DNA of 64,000 bases from Clostridia bacterium (GTDB taxonomy: Bacteria; Bacillota; Clostridia; Christensenellales; Borkfalkiaceae), in the NCBI GenBank assembly GCA_017507005.1, contig JAFWBT010000019.1:77900-141899 (forward strand), given 5' to 3'. A program made the translations under genes and the position numbers. The notes beneath the pieces are model-generated. The model ran no database searches and was not told the DNA's origin. It saw nothing but the letters and a program-made list of their open reading frames with translations. Each line of letters opens with the position of its first letter. The stretch's first letter is position 1. This document shows, one piece after another, positions 11,389-20,174 of this stretch.

Positions 11389-13053
11389 TTATTCTTTCAA
11401 CATTCTGTTTACAGCCGACACCAACGCATATATCGACGACGTCATAATATCGCTGTGAATGCCCGTACCCCAATACGTCTTGCCGTCACATACCACGCTG
11501 ACGTAAGAGGCTGCCTTTGAAGAGGATTTTTCTTCCAACGCGTGCTGTACGTACGTTTCCAAAACGTATTCTTTGCCCAGCACTTTTCTTATCGCGTTGT
11601 TCACACAGTCCAAACGGCCGTTGCCCTCCGACTGCGCTTTTCTAATTTCGCCGTTATACTCAATTTCCATATCCGCGCGTACCGTGTCAGCGCTCACACT
11701 CTCGTAAGACGCGTGCACGACGCGAAGCGTATCGCCTACGTTCACGAAATCCCGCATAAAGATTTCGTACACCTCTTGCGGCGACAGCTCTTTATGCGCG
11801 TGGTCGGATATACTCTTGACGTGATAACCGAACACCTCGCGCATTTTCGGCGGCAACACCAGCTTGAACTGGGTTTCGAGTATATACCCAATGCCGCCTT
11901 TGCCAGACTGGGAATTGATGCGGATAACGTCCGCCTCATACACTCTGCCAACGTCGGCAGGGTCGAGCGGTAGATAGGGAACCGTCCACGTATCGACGCC
12001 CTTTTCTACACGATATTTCATCCCTTTGGCTATCGCGTCCTGATGCGAGCCAGAGAACGCCGCAAACACGAGCGAGCCGCTATACGGCTGACGTTCGCTC
12101 ACGTGCATTCTCGTCACTTTTTCGTATACCTTGGTAATCGTGGGCAGGTCGGAAAAATCCAATTTCGGATCGACGCCCTGCGAGTACATATTCAACGCCA
12201 ACGTAATGATATCGACGTTGCCCGTGCGTTCGCCGTTACCAAACAGCGTACCCTCTATTCTATCGCCGCCTGCAAGCAAGCCCATTTCGCTGTCCGCCAC
12301 CGCGCAGCCTCTGTCGTTGTGCGGGTGTAAGGACACGATAACGTTTTCACGATAGTGCAGATTTTTGCACATATATTCCACTTGGTTTGCGTACACGTGC
12401 GGCATGGAATGGGACACCGTGACGGGCAAATTGATAATCGCCTCGTCCCCTTTCGTCGGTTGCCAAATATCCAGCACCGCGTTACAAATCTCCGCCGCGA
12501 ACTCCGGCTCCGTGCCCGTAAAGCTCTCGGGAGAATACTCAAACGTAATCTTTCCTTCCGCCTTTTCTTTGTATTCCTTACAAAGCTTTGCGCCGAAGAT
12601 TGCGATATCGATAATCTCTTTCTTTTCCCTTTTGAACACCTGCTCGCGCTGGGCGACCGACGTCGAATTATACAAATGCACAATCGCCTTTTTCGCTCCT
12701 TTGAGCGCCTCAAACGTCTTGGCAATGATATGTTCGCGCGATTGCGTCAAGACCTGTATCGTCACGTCGTCGGGGATTAAATCGTTCTCTATCAGCGTAC
12801 GGCAGAATTCGTATTCCGTTTCGCTCGCCGCAGGGAAACCGATTTCAATTTCCTTAAAGCCCACTTTGCAAAGCAATTTGAAAAATTCCAACTTTTCTTC
12901 CAAGCTCATGGGAATAATCAACGCTTGGTTTCCATCGCGCAAATCGACGCTGCACCAAACGGGCGGCTTGTCAATGCACGATTTTTTCGTCCAATCCATC
13001 GTCACGCCGCTCGGCTCGAAATATTGTTTTACGTATTTATTGCTGTTTTTCAT
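11389..13053 (-). CDS. leuA: 2-isopropylmalate synthase (LeuA2 type)
   Basis: Condenses 2-ketoisovalerate with acetyl-CoA, the committed step of leucine synthesis. The chosen start is the ATG at 13053 (MKNSNKYVKQYFEPSG), which has an AAGGAG ribosome binding site; the frame is open further upstream, but that would run into the T-box leader. This gives 554 residues. SVDLRDGNQALI carries the metal-binding and catalytic Arg-Asp. HPHNDRGCAVAD gives the histidine metal ligands. The C-terminal part has the regulatory fold expected to bind leucine. First gene of the operon, directly under T-box control. Confidence 0.96.
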   Translation of the reverse strand: MKNSNKYVKQYFEPSGVTMDWTKKSCIDKPPVWCSVDLRDGNQALIIPMSLEEKLEFFKLLCKVGFKEIEIGFPAASETEYEFCRTLIENDLIPDDVTIQVLTQSREHIIAKTFEALKGAKKAIVHLYNSTSVAQREQVFKREKKEIIDIAIFGAKLCKEYKEKAEGKITFEYSPESFTGTEPEFAAEICNAVLDIWQPTKGDEAIINLPVTVSHSMPHVYANQVEYMCKNLHYRENVIVSLHPHNDRGCAVADSEMGLLAGGDRIEGTLFGNGERTGNVDIITLALNMYSQGVDPKLDFSDLPTITKVYEKVTRMHVSERQPYSGSLVFAAFSGSHQDAIAKGMKYRVEKGVDTWTVPYLPLDPADVGRVYEADVIRINSQSGKGGIGYILETQFKLVLPPKMREVFGYHVKSISDHAHKELSPQEVYEIFMRDFVNVGDTLRVVHASYESVSADTVRADMEIEYNGEIRKAQSEGNGRLDCVNNAIRKVLGKEYVLETYVQHALEEKSSSKAASYVSVVCDGKTYWGTGIHSDIMTSSIYALVSAVNRMLKE

Positions 13054-13192
13054 ATTCTTTTTCACTCCTTCGCCTCTTTTGGAGAGGTCAAGGGGCACTT
13101 CCCTTTCGGGCGCAAGGCGTTCCCTTGCGTATACAGCCCACCTCGCAAAGCCCTGCTTTGCGTTTTTTATATCCTTTTTACTTTTATCGTTA

Positions 13193-13242
13193 TAAAAAAA
13201 GTCTCTTTCATACCAGCGCGCAATGCGCCGTATAAAAGAGAC
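13193..13242 (-). terminator. Attenuator terminator of the T-box leader
   Basis: A 13-bp stem (13230-13242 with 13201-13213) followed by seven to eight U residues, just downstream of the T-box motif. This is the off-state structure of the leucine attenuator. Confidence 0.9.
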
Positions 13243-13484
13243 GAAGAAACTCCGCGGTACCACTCTGTTTGATGACAAACGTCACCCGCTCACGTCTTAA
13301 AAAAGACACTCTCGATAACGGGAGAAACCCGTCCGAATCTACTTAGCGAATTTTCGCCGTTCTCTCGGAGGCTCGGGGAGGAGCTATATTCCATAAAGCT
13401 GTATCGGCTCGCACCAAACGCCGACTCTCTGCACAAGCAAACTTTACGGATTTTTATCCCGTCATAGCCGTTTTTATGATATTG
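13193..13484 (-). promoter_or_regulatory. Leucine T-box leader of the branched-chain operon
   Basis: Transcribed from about 13483 downward. The reverse strand carries the T-box signature AGAGTGGTACCGCGGAG (13249-13266), which pairs with the uncharged tRNA acceptor end. It also carries an upstream Stem I region with AGAGAG and a GGTGCGAGCC apical segment. The specifier is probably CTC (Leu) at 13383-13381, in the context ATAGCTCCTCC; the position is inferred from layout rather than folded. A terminator stem follows (13242-13230 with 13213-13201: GTCTCTTTTATAC / GTATGAAAGAGAC), with a U-run at 13200-13193. Uncharged tRNA-Leu should favour readthrough into leuA. Confidence 0.93.
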
Positions 13485-13489
13485 TGTAT

Positions 13490-13519
13490 ATTTTACTCTA
13501 TTTTCATTGCGTTTGTCAA
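13490..13519 (-). promoter_or_regulatory. Promoter of the leu/ilv operon
   Basis: TTGACA at 13519-13514, an 18-bp spacer, then TAAAAT at 13495-13490. The transcript would start near 13483, exactly ahead of the T-box Stem I. The remaining 13520-13566 shows nothing beyond a TCCTTTATnnATAAAGGA palindrome after ilvE. Confidence 0.85.
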
Positions 13520-13566
13520 GAAAAAACGCAGGCTTTTCCTTTATTTATAAAGGAATTTATAGGAAA

Positions 13567-14631
13567 TTACGACAATTTATACACCCAATTAAACGGATCG
13601 TCGAGTTTACCCCATTGAATACCCGTCAAGGTGTCGTACAACTCCTGCGTCAACGCGCCGATTTTGCCGCCGCCAATCTCGTATACCTTGTCGCCATACG
13701 CAAGCTTTCCGATAGGCGATACGACCGCCGCCGTGCCGCAGCCCCAAGCCTCTTCTAGCTTTCCGCTTTCCATCGCCGCAATCAGCTCGTCCACCGACAG
13801 CAGACGTTCTTCCACCGTATACCCTTTCGTTTTCAGCACTTCAATACAGCTCTTGCGCGTAATCCCGGGCAAAATCGAGCCTGTGAGCTTGGGCGTTACC
13901 ACCACGCCGTCAATCTTGAACATAACGTTCATCGCGCCCACTTCTTCGATATATTTCTGCTCCACGCCGTCCAGCCACAGCACCTGCGAATAGCCTTTCT
14001 TCGCCGCTCTTTCGCCTGCGCGTGTGCTCGCCGCGTAATTACCGCCGCATTTTGCGTAGCCCGTACCGCCACGCACCGTTCTTACGTCCTCGCATTCAAT
14101 CATAATGCCGACGGGATTGATACCCTCTTTGTAATAGCTGCCGCTAGGCGATGCAATCAGCATAAACGTCGCGTTATGCACCGCGTGCACGCCGAGCGCT
14201 TCGTCGTTGCCGAACAGGAACGGACGCAGATACAACGACGTACCAAACGATTTGGGCACCCACTTTTCTTCCAGCTTTACAAACGTCGTCAACAGCTCGA
14301 ACATATCGTCCTCGTCCATTTCCGGCAAGCTCATACGCTCTGCCGAACGGTTCATACGCTTGATGTTTTCTCTCGGACGGAACAGCTGCACACCGCCGTC
14401 TGCGCGGCGATACGCCTTCAAGCCCTCAAAAATCTCCGCGCCGTAATGCAATACGGTGGAGGCAGGATGCAAGGAGATACGCCCAAACGGCTCGATTCTT
14501 GCGTTGTACCAGCCCTTGTCAACGTTCCAATCGACAAGTAGCATATGGTCGGTAAATACTTTACCAAACCCCAATTTATCTTCCGGCGGCATCGTGTTGG
14601 GAGTCGTCGTTTTCGTGATTTTGATTTCCAT
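13567..14631 (-). CDS. ilvE: Branched-chain amino acid aminotransferase
   Basis: PLP fold-type IV transaminase making Leu, Ile and Val from their keto acids. The start is the ATG at 14631 (MEIKITKTTTPN), with GGGAGG ahead of it; the frame extends upstream but lacks a ribosome binding site there. This gives 354 residues. The PLP lysine lies in the AKCGGNYAASTRAGERA region and following LDG segment, and EVGAMNVMF is a family signature. It has its own promoter and precedes the T-box promoter, so ilvE can be expressed independently of leucine charging. Confidence 0.95.
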   Translation of the reverse strand: MEIKITKTTTPNTMPPEDKLGFGKVFTDHMLLVDWNVDKGWYNARIEPFGRISLHPASTVLHYGAEIFEGLKAYRRADGGVQLFRPRENIKRMNRSAERMSLPEMDEDDMFELLTTFVKLEEKWVPKSFGTSLYLRPFLFGNDEALGVHAVHNATFMLIASPSGSYYKEGINPVGIMIECEDVRTVRGGTGYAKCGGNYAASTRAGERAAKKGYSQVLWLDGVEQKYIEEVGAMNVMFKIDGVVVTPKLTGSILPGITRKSCIEVLKTKGYTVEERLLSVDELIAAMESGKLEEAWGCGTAAVVSPIGKLAYGDKVYEIGGGKIGALTQELYDTLTGIQWGKLDDPFNWVYKLS

Positions 14632-14710
14632 AATATCCTCCCGCTGATTTATTCGTTTTTTGAATAGCTTGCGCTTGTTCAATTTGTTTATATAATCATT
14701 TATATATATA

Positions 14711-14739
14711 ATGATAGCACACTAAACGCATTTAGTCAA
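14711..14739 (-). promoter_or_regulatory. ilvE promoter
   Basis: TTGACT (14739-14734), 17-bp spacer, TATCAT (14716-14711), followed by an AT-rich leader with TATATATA tracts and GGGAGG before the ATG at 14631. Confidence 0.75.
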
Positions 14740-14779
14740 CGTTTTTAGAGGGGGGAAAGCGCGGTTTTTTATAAAAAAA

Positions 14780-14820
14780 TTTTGCCGAAGAAAAGCGGCT
14801 AAGCTCTTCCTCGGCAATTT
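14780..14820 (-). terminator. Terminator after the glycine/alanine symporter
   Basis: The reverse strand reads TTGCCGAGGAAGAG, a short loop, then CTTTTCTTCGGCAA and a run of U. It ends the riboswitch-controlled transcript just before the ilvE promoter. Confidence 0.88.
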
Positions 14821-14836
14821 TTGTTTTTTGATGTTT

Positions 14837-16429
14837 TTACCAGCTGTTTTCGTCGTCGATTGCAGCGTTTTCAGCGGCCTCTTTTTGTTCTTCTACGAGG
14901 TCTTTAATAAACTGCTCGTTCTGTTCGGGATACGCCGACAGCATAGGCTTTACGTCCATACCTTTCTTTCTCTGGAAATAGTTTTTCGTGATATCCACAA
15001 CCAAACCGCTAAGGATAACAAGACCGATTAAGTTCGGCAACGCCATCAAACCGTTTGCCGTGTCGGAGAGCGCCCAAGCAAGTTCGCCGTTGATAAGCGC
15101 CGCTACGATTACGAGAAGCACGTACAATACCTTGAACACCGTCGTTGCAATCTTTCTGCCCAAATCCCCCGTCTTACGGAAGAGGAAGTCAATCGACTTT
15201 TCACCGTAGTACGACCAAGCCAAAATGGTGGTAAATGCGAACAGAGGAATAATTGTCGCATAAACGACTTTACCGAACATACCAAACGTCTTTTCAAAGG
15301 ACATCATAGACATCTGCGTATCGATATACATACCGCTATACAACGCCGTTTCGTTCTTACCGTAGGAAATAAGCACGACGATTGCCGTCAGCGTACAGAT
15401 GATAAACGTATCGAAGAATACTTCAAAAATACCCCAAAGCCCTTGTTTTACAGGTTCACGCGTTTCGGATGCGCTGTGCGCGATAACGGAAGAACCAAGA
15501 CCTGCTTCGTTGGAGAATACGCCGCGTGCAAGACCTTTTTGGATAATCTGCGAGAACGCGTAACCACCCGCGCCGCAAGCTGCCGATTTGAAAGAGAACG
15601 CGTGTTTGAAAATCGTTTCAAATACCCATAAAACGCTGGAAAAATTCGCCGCTACGATAATGATTGCCATAGCGATAAACAGCAAGGACATGAAAGGCAC
15701 GAGAATAGACGTTACTCTACCAATCATCTTAATACCGCCGAGGATAATGAGCGCCAGCACAATGGCTACGACGATACCGACGATAAGCCCCACCATCTTT
15801 TTATCCACGCTCGTGAATACGCTCTGGAACGTACCGGACATTTTGTTCGTCTGCGCGCCGCTCATACCGATTGCCGCGAACGTACAGAACACCGCCGCCA
15901 TTACGCCGAGGATTTTACCCAGCCATTTAAGGAACGCGCCTGCTTTGCCTTTTTTATTTGCAAGACCCTCGGAAAGGTAGTACGCAGGGCCGCCCGAAAA
16001 GCCGCCGTCCTTTTCTTTCTTACGGAAATACAAGCCGAGCGTGTTTTCCGCGTAGTTGGTCACCATACCAAAGAAAGCGGATACCCACATCCAGAACACC
16101 GCGCCGGGGCCGCCCGTCATAATAGCGGACGATACGCCGATAATGTTACCCGTACCAACCGTACCCGAAATCGCCGTTGCAAACGCTTCAAACTGAGAAA
16201 CGGAATTTTCTTTCTTCGACGCACCGTGTTTTTTTCTGCCGATACTCTTCAAGGTCGGCTTAATCGTTTCGTTAATCGACGCCTTGAATTTACGCACCTG
16301 CATCACTTTCGAGCGAATCGTAAGCAAAATACCCGTACCGAGAATCAGCACGATCATCGGCCAACCCCATACGATACCGTTGAGCCAGGAATTGCCTCGC
16401 TCTACTGCACTGATAATTTTATCCCACAT
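14837..16429 (-). CDS. Sodium:alanine/glycine symporter (AGCS family)
   Basis: Polytopic inner-membrane amino-acid:cation symporter of 530 residues with about 11 hydrophobic segments. Family signatures are visible: FEAFATAISGTVGTGNIIGV with its Gly-rich substrate region, GGPGAVFWMWVSAFFGM, and the later RGVFSNEAGLGSS. The preceding tandem glycine riboswitch suggests the real substrate is glycine, or glycine and alanine. The gene stands alone between its leader and a strong terminator. Confidence 0.95.
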   Translation of the reverse strand: MWDKIISAVERGNSWLNGIVWGWPMIVLILGTGILLTIRSKVMQVRKFKASINETIKPTLKSIGRKKHGASKKENSVSQFEAFATAISGTVGTGNIIGVSSAIMTGGPGAVFWMWVSAFFGMVTNYAENTLGLYFRKKEKDGGFSGGPAYYLSEGLANKKGKAGAFLKWLGKILGVMAAVFCTFAAIGMSGAQTNKMSGTFQSVFTSVDKKMVGLIVGIVVAIVLALIILGGIKMIGRVTSILVPFMSLLFIAMAIIIVAANFSSVLWVFETIFKHAFSFKSAACGAGGYAFSQIIQKGLARGVFSNEAGLGSSVIAHSASETREPVKQGLWGIFEVFFDTFIICTLTAIVVLISYGKNETALYSGMYIDTQMSMMSFEKTFGMFGKVVYATIIPLFAFTTILAWSYYGEKSIDFLFRKTGDLGRKIATTVFKVLYVLLVIVAALINGELAWALSDTANGLMALPNLIGLVILSGLVVDITKNYFQRKKGMDVKPMLSAYPEQNEQFIKDLVEEQKEAAENAAIDDENSW

Positions 16430-16502
16430 GTAGATACCTCCCGCCCGATTTTCCTCGGGCTTTAAAAAATTTTTGACTGCGTTTCAACGCAAACGCTGGA
16501 AT

Positions 16503-16536
16503 AAAAAAAGGAGCGATTTTTATACAAAATCACTCC
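16503..16536 (-). terminator. Expression-platform terminator of the glycine riboswitch
   Basis: On the minus strand a stem (16536-16526 with 16520-16510, GGAGTGATTTT / AAAATCGCTCC) is followed by seven U residues (16509-16503). It lies between the second aptamer and the symporter start, so it is the probable switch element. The spacer also carries one dispersed motif copy (16568-16592, minus strand GCGTTCAACGCGTACATGCC). Confidence 0.85.
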
Positions 16537-16627
16537 GTAATTGCAGATAAATTTTTTAAAAACCAAGGGGCATGTACGCGTTGAACGCATGAAAACCAAA
16601 ATTATCCCTTATTTTTTAAAAGCATTT

Positions 16628-16800
16628 TCTCTGTCCTTTTGCCTGAGAGATTAGCGGATAGTTTTTATCCGCTTTGCCCCTTCGGCACCCGATTGACTAC
16701 GGGATTCTCCGGAGTGCTATCCAACCGCAGTTCCCGATCCTTTCGGACCACCTGAGAGATTCACTCCTTCGGTCGAACGATATCCGTTCATCTTCTGCGA
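16628..16800 (-). promoter_or_regulatory. Tandem glycine riboswitch
   Basis: Two glycine aptamers in series on the minus strand. Aptamer 1 runs from about 16799 to 16725, with CTCTCAGG and a closing CGCAG/CTGCG stem. Aptamer 2 runs from about 16724 to 16628, with GTGCCGAAGGGGCAAAG, then CTCTCAGGCAAAAGGACAGA. These match the classic gcv-type consensus. Control of an AGCS symporter by this riboswitch is known in Firmicutes. Confidence 0.95.
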
Positions 16801-16824
16801 TTTTCGTCTAGCGTTTGCTTGCGT

Positions 16825-16857
16825 ATTATATTATCACATTAAACTAGCCCTTGTCAA
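16825..16857 (-). promoter_or_regulatory. Promoter of the riboswitch-symporter unit
   Basis: TTGACA at 16857-16852, then 16 bp to GATAAT at 16835-16830, with an alternative TATAAT 5 bp further. It lies just upstream of aptamer 1. Confidence 0.75.
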
Positions 16858-16911
16858 CGATTTTTTCGATAGTTTTTGCGTATTTAGGAAAATTTTTTCA
16901 TTTTTTTTCGC

Positions 16912-16941
16912 TGGACAATCTTAAACGCGCTATGGTATAAT
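16912..16941 (+). promoter_or_regulatory. galM promoter
   Basis: TGGACA at 16912-16917, 18-bp spacer, TATAAT at 16936-16941. AGAGAGAGG before the ATG at 16970 serves as ribosome binding site. Confidence 0.75.
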
Positions 16942-16969
16942 ATAATAAGTATATAGAGAGAGGAAAATT

Positions 16970-17998
16970 ATGATACAAAAAAGCTATTCCTTTACAAAAA
17001 ACGGCAACGTAAACGACGTATATACGCTGAAAAACGCGAACGGCTGCGAGGTGGATATTCTCACCTACGGCGCGCGCGTTATCCGCATTTCCGTGCCTGA
17101 TAAAAACGGCAATTTTGACGACGTCGTAGTCGGTTGCGCCCGTCCTGAGGACTATTACGAAGAAAACCCCTATTTCGGCGCGACCATCGGCAGATACGGC
17201 AACCGTATCGAAAACGCGCAATTCACCCTCAACGGCGCTACCTATCACTTAGAGGCGAACGAGGGCAAAAACACCCTGCACGGCGGCGTGAGCGGTGATT
17301 TTTCCCGCAAGATATGGTCGGCGGAAATCATAGGCGACCGTCTTAGCCTTTCCCTACTCTCCCCCGACGGCGAGGGCGGTTTCCCGGGAAACATGCAGGT
17401 GCGCGTGGCGTTTTGTCTTACTGACAATAACGAGCTGATTATTGAATACAAAGCGACGAGCGACAAGGACACCCTTTGCAACCTCACCAACCACACCTAT
17501 TTCAATCTCGGCTGTCGGGATACTATTCTCGACCACGAGTTGACGATTAACGCCAAAAAAATCACCCCCGTGGACGACGAGCTTCTCCCCCACGGCGAAT
17601 TTTTGGATATCGAGGGTACGCCCTATTCCTTCTTGCCCACGAAAACGCTCGGGCAGGATATGTTCTCGGACGCAAAGCTCATCAAACAATGCAACGGGTT
17701 CGATTTCAACTACTGTCTTGACCGTGTCGGCAAGGGCGTTGAACGCTGTGCTTGCGTATACGATCCTCTCTCGGGCAGACGGATGGATTGTTACACCACG
17801 TTGCCTGGTTTGCAGCTGTATACGGCGTGCGCGACGGGCGGTTTCCAAGGCAAAAAAGCGTACGTAAACCATTGCGCGCTGTGTTTGGAAACGCAAGGCT
17901 ATCCCAACTCGCCAAACTGCCCCGAATATCCCTCCACCACGTTAAAAGCAGGCGAAACCTATCACGAAATCACCGTGTACCGTTTCTCTGTGAAATAA
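16970..17998 (+). CDS. galM: Aldose 1-epimerase (galactose mutarotase)
   Basis: Interconverts alpha and beta anomers of aldohexoses, feeding galactose or other sugars into catabolism. It is 342 residues, full length. Motifs: NPYFGATIGRYGNRIENAQF, the catalytic histidine in LTNHTYFNLG, and the later catalytic glutamate in LETQGYPNSPNCPEYPSTTL. It is cytosolic with no signal peptide. It has its own promoter and a terminator at 18036-18064, and no sugar genes lie next to it. Confidence 0.95.
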   Translation: MIQKSYSFTKNGNVNDVYTLKNANGCEVDILTYGARVIRISVPDKNGNFDDVVVGCARPEDYYEENPYFGATIGRYGNRIENAQFTLNGATYHLEANEGKNTLHGGVSGDFSRKIWSAEIIGDRLSLSLLSPDGEGGFPGNMQVRVAFCLTDNNELIIEYKATSDKDTLCNLTNHTYFNLGCRDTILDHELTINAKKITPVDDELLPHGEFLDIEGTPYSFLPTKTLGQDMFSDAKLIKQCNGFDFNYCLDRVGKGVERCACVYDPLSGRRMDCYTTLPGLQLYTACATGGFQGKKAYVNHCALCLETQGYPNSPNCPEYPSTTLKAGETYHEITVYRFSVK

Positions 17999-18035
17999 CG
18001 AACGAACGTAAAAATACACACATAAACAGCGTAGA

Positions 18036-18064
18036 CAAAAAGCCCTTAAAAAGGGCTTTTTTTG
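18036..18064 (+). terminator. galM terminator
   Basis: AAAAGCCCTTAAAAAGGGCT followed by a T-run; a GC stem with a short loop. Confidence 0.9.
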
Positions 18065-18098
18065 CTTTGTTTTTCATCCCACTATCACCGTTGAGAGG

Positions 18099-18127
18099 TT
18101 GACAAAAAGGAAATTATGAGATATAAT
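18099..18127 (+). promoter_or_regulatory. Promoter of the DUF1538/P-II operon
   Basis: TTGACA (18099-18104), 17-bp spacer, TATAAT (18122-18127). The ribosome binding site ACGGAG lies before the ATG at 18192. Confidence 0.85.
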
Positions 18128-18191
18128 ATAGACTATACTATAAATGTCGCGCGCATACGCGCACGCAATAAAAAACAACCACGGAGTCGCC

Positions 18192-19721
18192 ATGCTGAAA
18201 TCCTTGCTTACAAAACTGAAAGAAGCCACCGTTTCGGTGTTACCCGTAACGCTGATTGTTTGGCTTCTGAATTTCACCCCTCTTGTGTCCTTTTCGGGGA
18301 AGGAATGTATCGTTTTCAGTATTTGCGCGCTCGCCCTTATTTTGGGTATGTCGTTGTTTAACCTTGGCGCGGATATCGCTATGACGCCTATGGGCGAACA
18401 AATCGGTTCGGGGCTGTCCAAATCGGGTAAATTCAAAACGCTCCTTTTTATTTGTTTCGTTATGGGCGTATTCATCACGATTGCCGAACCCGACCTTTCC
18501 GTTCTCGCCTCGCAAGTGAAAGAGGTGATTGACGGCACGACGCTTACGCTCGCGATTGCCGTTGGCGTAGGCTTGTTCTTGGTGCTCGCCGTGCTGAAAA
18601 TCGTGTTCCGCATCAGTCTTTCGTGGATGCTCACGTTCTTTTATATGTTACTATTCGCCCTCGTATCCCTCGTAATTATCGGCGGCAACGAGAGCTTTTT
18701 GCCCCTCGCGTTCGATTCGGGCGGCGTGACGACGGGGCCTATCACCGTACCCTTTATTATGGCGCTCGGCGTGGGTGTCGCGGCGGCGCTCGGTGACAAG
18801 CGTGACCGTGAAAATAGCTTCGGTTTTATCGCGCTGTGCTCTATCGGGCCTATCCTCGCCGTAATGATTTTGGGCATTTTTGCGAGCGGCGAAGTGCAGT
18901 ATTCCCTGCCCGATTATTCCATTGAAACGCATTTGGGCGGCAATTTTTTCACTTCCCTTTTGCACACGGGGCAAGAAGTGGCGATTGCACTGCTGCCTAT
19001 CGTTATCTTCTTCTTTATCTTGCAGCATTTCTTTATGAAACTGCCTAAAAAACGTCTGAAACAGATTATCGTCGGTGTTTTTTACACCTTCTTCGGTCTG
19101 GTAATTTTCCTGTTTGCCGTCACCGTCGGCTTTATGCCCATCGGCTATAAAATGGGCAATCAGCTCGCTGAAAGCGGCAACAATACCCTGCTCGTTATCG
19201 CGTGTTTCGTGCTCGGTCTTACCGTCGTTTTGGCAGAACCTGCCATCCACGTCCTCAATAAACAGGTCGAGGCAGTAACGGGCGGTGCCGTCAGCAAGCG
19301 TTCGATGCTGATCGCGCTCTCCGTAGGCGTCGGCGTGTCTATCGCCCTTTCCGCGATTCGCGCCATTTACGATTTTAGTATCTTGTACTATCTCATCCCC
19401 GGCTATTTCTTGTCGCTGGGCTTGTCGTTCTTCGTTCCAAAGCTGTATACGGCAATCGCGTTCGACTCCGGTGGGGTTGCCAGCGGTCCGCTTACGTCCA
19501 GCTTTATTCTCCCCTTTATGGTTGGGATTTGCTTTGCATTGCAGGGCGAGGCGAAAATTTTGACGGACGCGTTCGGGCTGGTAGCTATGGTCGCTATGAC
19601 GCCCCTTATCACAATTCAAACGCTCGGTTTTAAAGCCGTCGCCACCAAGCATATCAAAGAAAAAGTGGCTATGAAACGTATCTTGGAAGCGGACGACGAA
19701 CAGATTATAAAATTCTTATAA
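18192..19721 (+). CDS. DUF1538 family membrane protein
   Basis: Polytopic membrane protein of 509 residues from the ATG at 18192 (MLKSLLTKLKEA), chosen because ACGGAG precedes it. Two homologous halves are visible. Each contains a GMSLFNLGADIAMTPMGEQI- or GYKMGNQLAESG-like segment, an ITIAEPDLSVLASQV- or VVLAEPAIHVLNKQV-like segment, and an FDSGGVTTGPITVPFI- or FDSGGVASGPLTSSFI-like segment. This internal duplication is typical of transporters or channels. The transported species is unknown. Two P-II-like proteins follow directly (13 and 2 bp), suggesting P-II-style gating. Confidence 0.88.
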   Translation: MLKSLLTKLKEATVSVLPVTLIVWLLNFTPLVSFSGKECIVFSICALALILGMSLFNLGADIAMTPMGEQIGSGLSKSGKFKTLLFICFVMGVFITIAEPDLSVLASQVKEVIDGTTLTLAIAVGVGLFLVLAVLKIVFRISLSWMLTFFYMLLFALVSLVIIGGNESFLPLAFDSGGVTTGPITVPFIMALGVGVAAALGDKRDRENSFGFIALCSIGPILAVMILGIFASGEVQYSLPDYSIETHLGGNFFTSLLHTGQEVAIALLPIVIFFFILQHFFMKLPKKRLKQIIVGVFYTFFGLVIFLFAVTVGFMPIGYKMGNQLAESGNNTLLVIACFVLGLTVVLAEPAIHVLNKQVEAVTGGAVSKRSMLIALSVGVGVSIALSAIRAIYDFSILYYLIPGYFLSLGLSFFVPKLYTAIAFDSGGVASGPLTSSFILPFMVGICFALQGEAKILTDAFGLVAMVAMTPLITIQTLGFKAVATKHIKEKVAMKRILEADDEQIIKFL

Positions 19722-19734
19722 GGAGGGGGCAGGT

Positions 19735-20172
19735 ATGGATTCACCGAAATTTTTACAAAAAAATAAGCAGACGAAATCCCAACAAAAATCTCAACAAAAA
19801 CCGTCCTCTTCGGGCTTTCGGAAGCTCAAACTGCTCGTCACCGTCGTCAATCGTAACAAAGCGGAATTTTATATGGATTTTTTACAATCGTACGAGGTAA
19901 ATTTCCAAACGGCGGTGCTAGGGCAAGGCACGGCGAAATCGGAAACGCTGTATATGCTCGGGCTTGAAGATTCAGACAAAGCCGTTATTTTCAGCGTACT
20001 GCGCGAGGACAAAGCGCAAGAGGCGTTGCATGGCTTGGAGGACAAATTCCACGCCATTAAAAACGGCAAAGGCATCGCCTTTACGATACCGCTTTCCAGC
20101 GTGATTGGCGTAGCCATCTATCAATATCTGAGCAACAATCGGACGCGCCCTGCGGCAAAGGAGGATAAATAA
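19735..20172 (+). CDS. P-II-like signalling protein with N-terminal tail
   Basis: A 145-residue protein. Residues 1-28 are a Gln/Lys/Ser-rich, probably disordered tail. The rest resembles the P-II (GlnB) fold: a KLLVTVVNRNKAEFYMDFLQ first strand and helix, an FQTAVLGQGTA segment where a T-loop would be, and KNGKGIAFTIPLSSVIG near the C-terminus. The canonical uridylylated tyrosine of the T-loop is not evident. The start at 19735 has AGGAGGGGG upstream, which also overlaps a dispersed-motif match. Probably senses a ligand and acts on the DUF1538 protein. Confidence 0.78.
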   Translation: MDSPKFLQKNKQTKSQQKSQQKPSSSGFRKLKLLVTVVNRNKAEFYMDFLQSYEVNFQTAVLGQGTAKSETLYMLGLEDSDKAVIFSVLREDKAQEALHGLEDKFHAIKNGKGIAFTIPLSSVIGVAIYQYLSNNRTRPAAKEDK

Positions 20173-20174
20173 GT

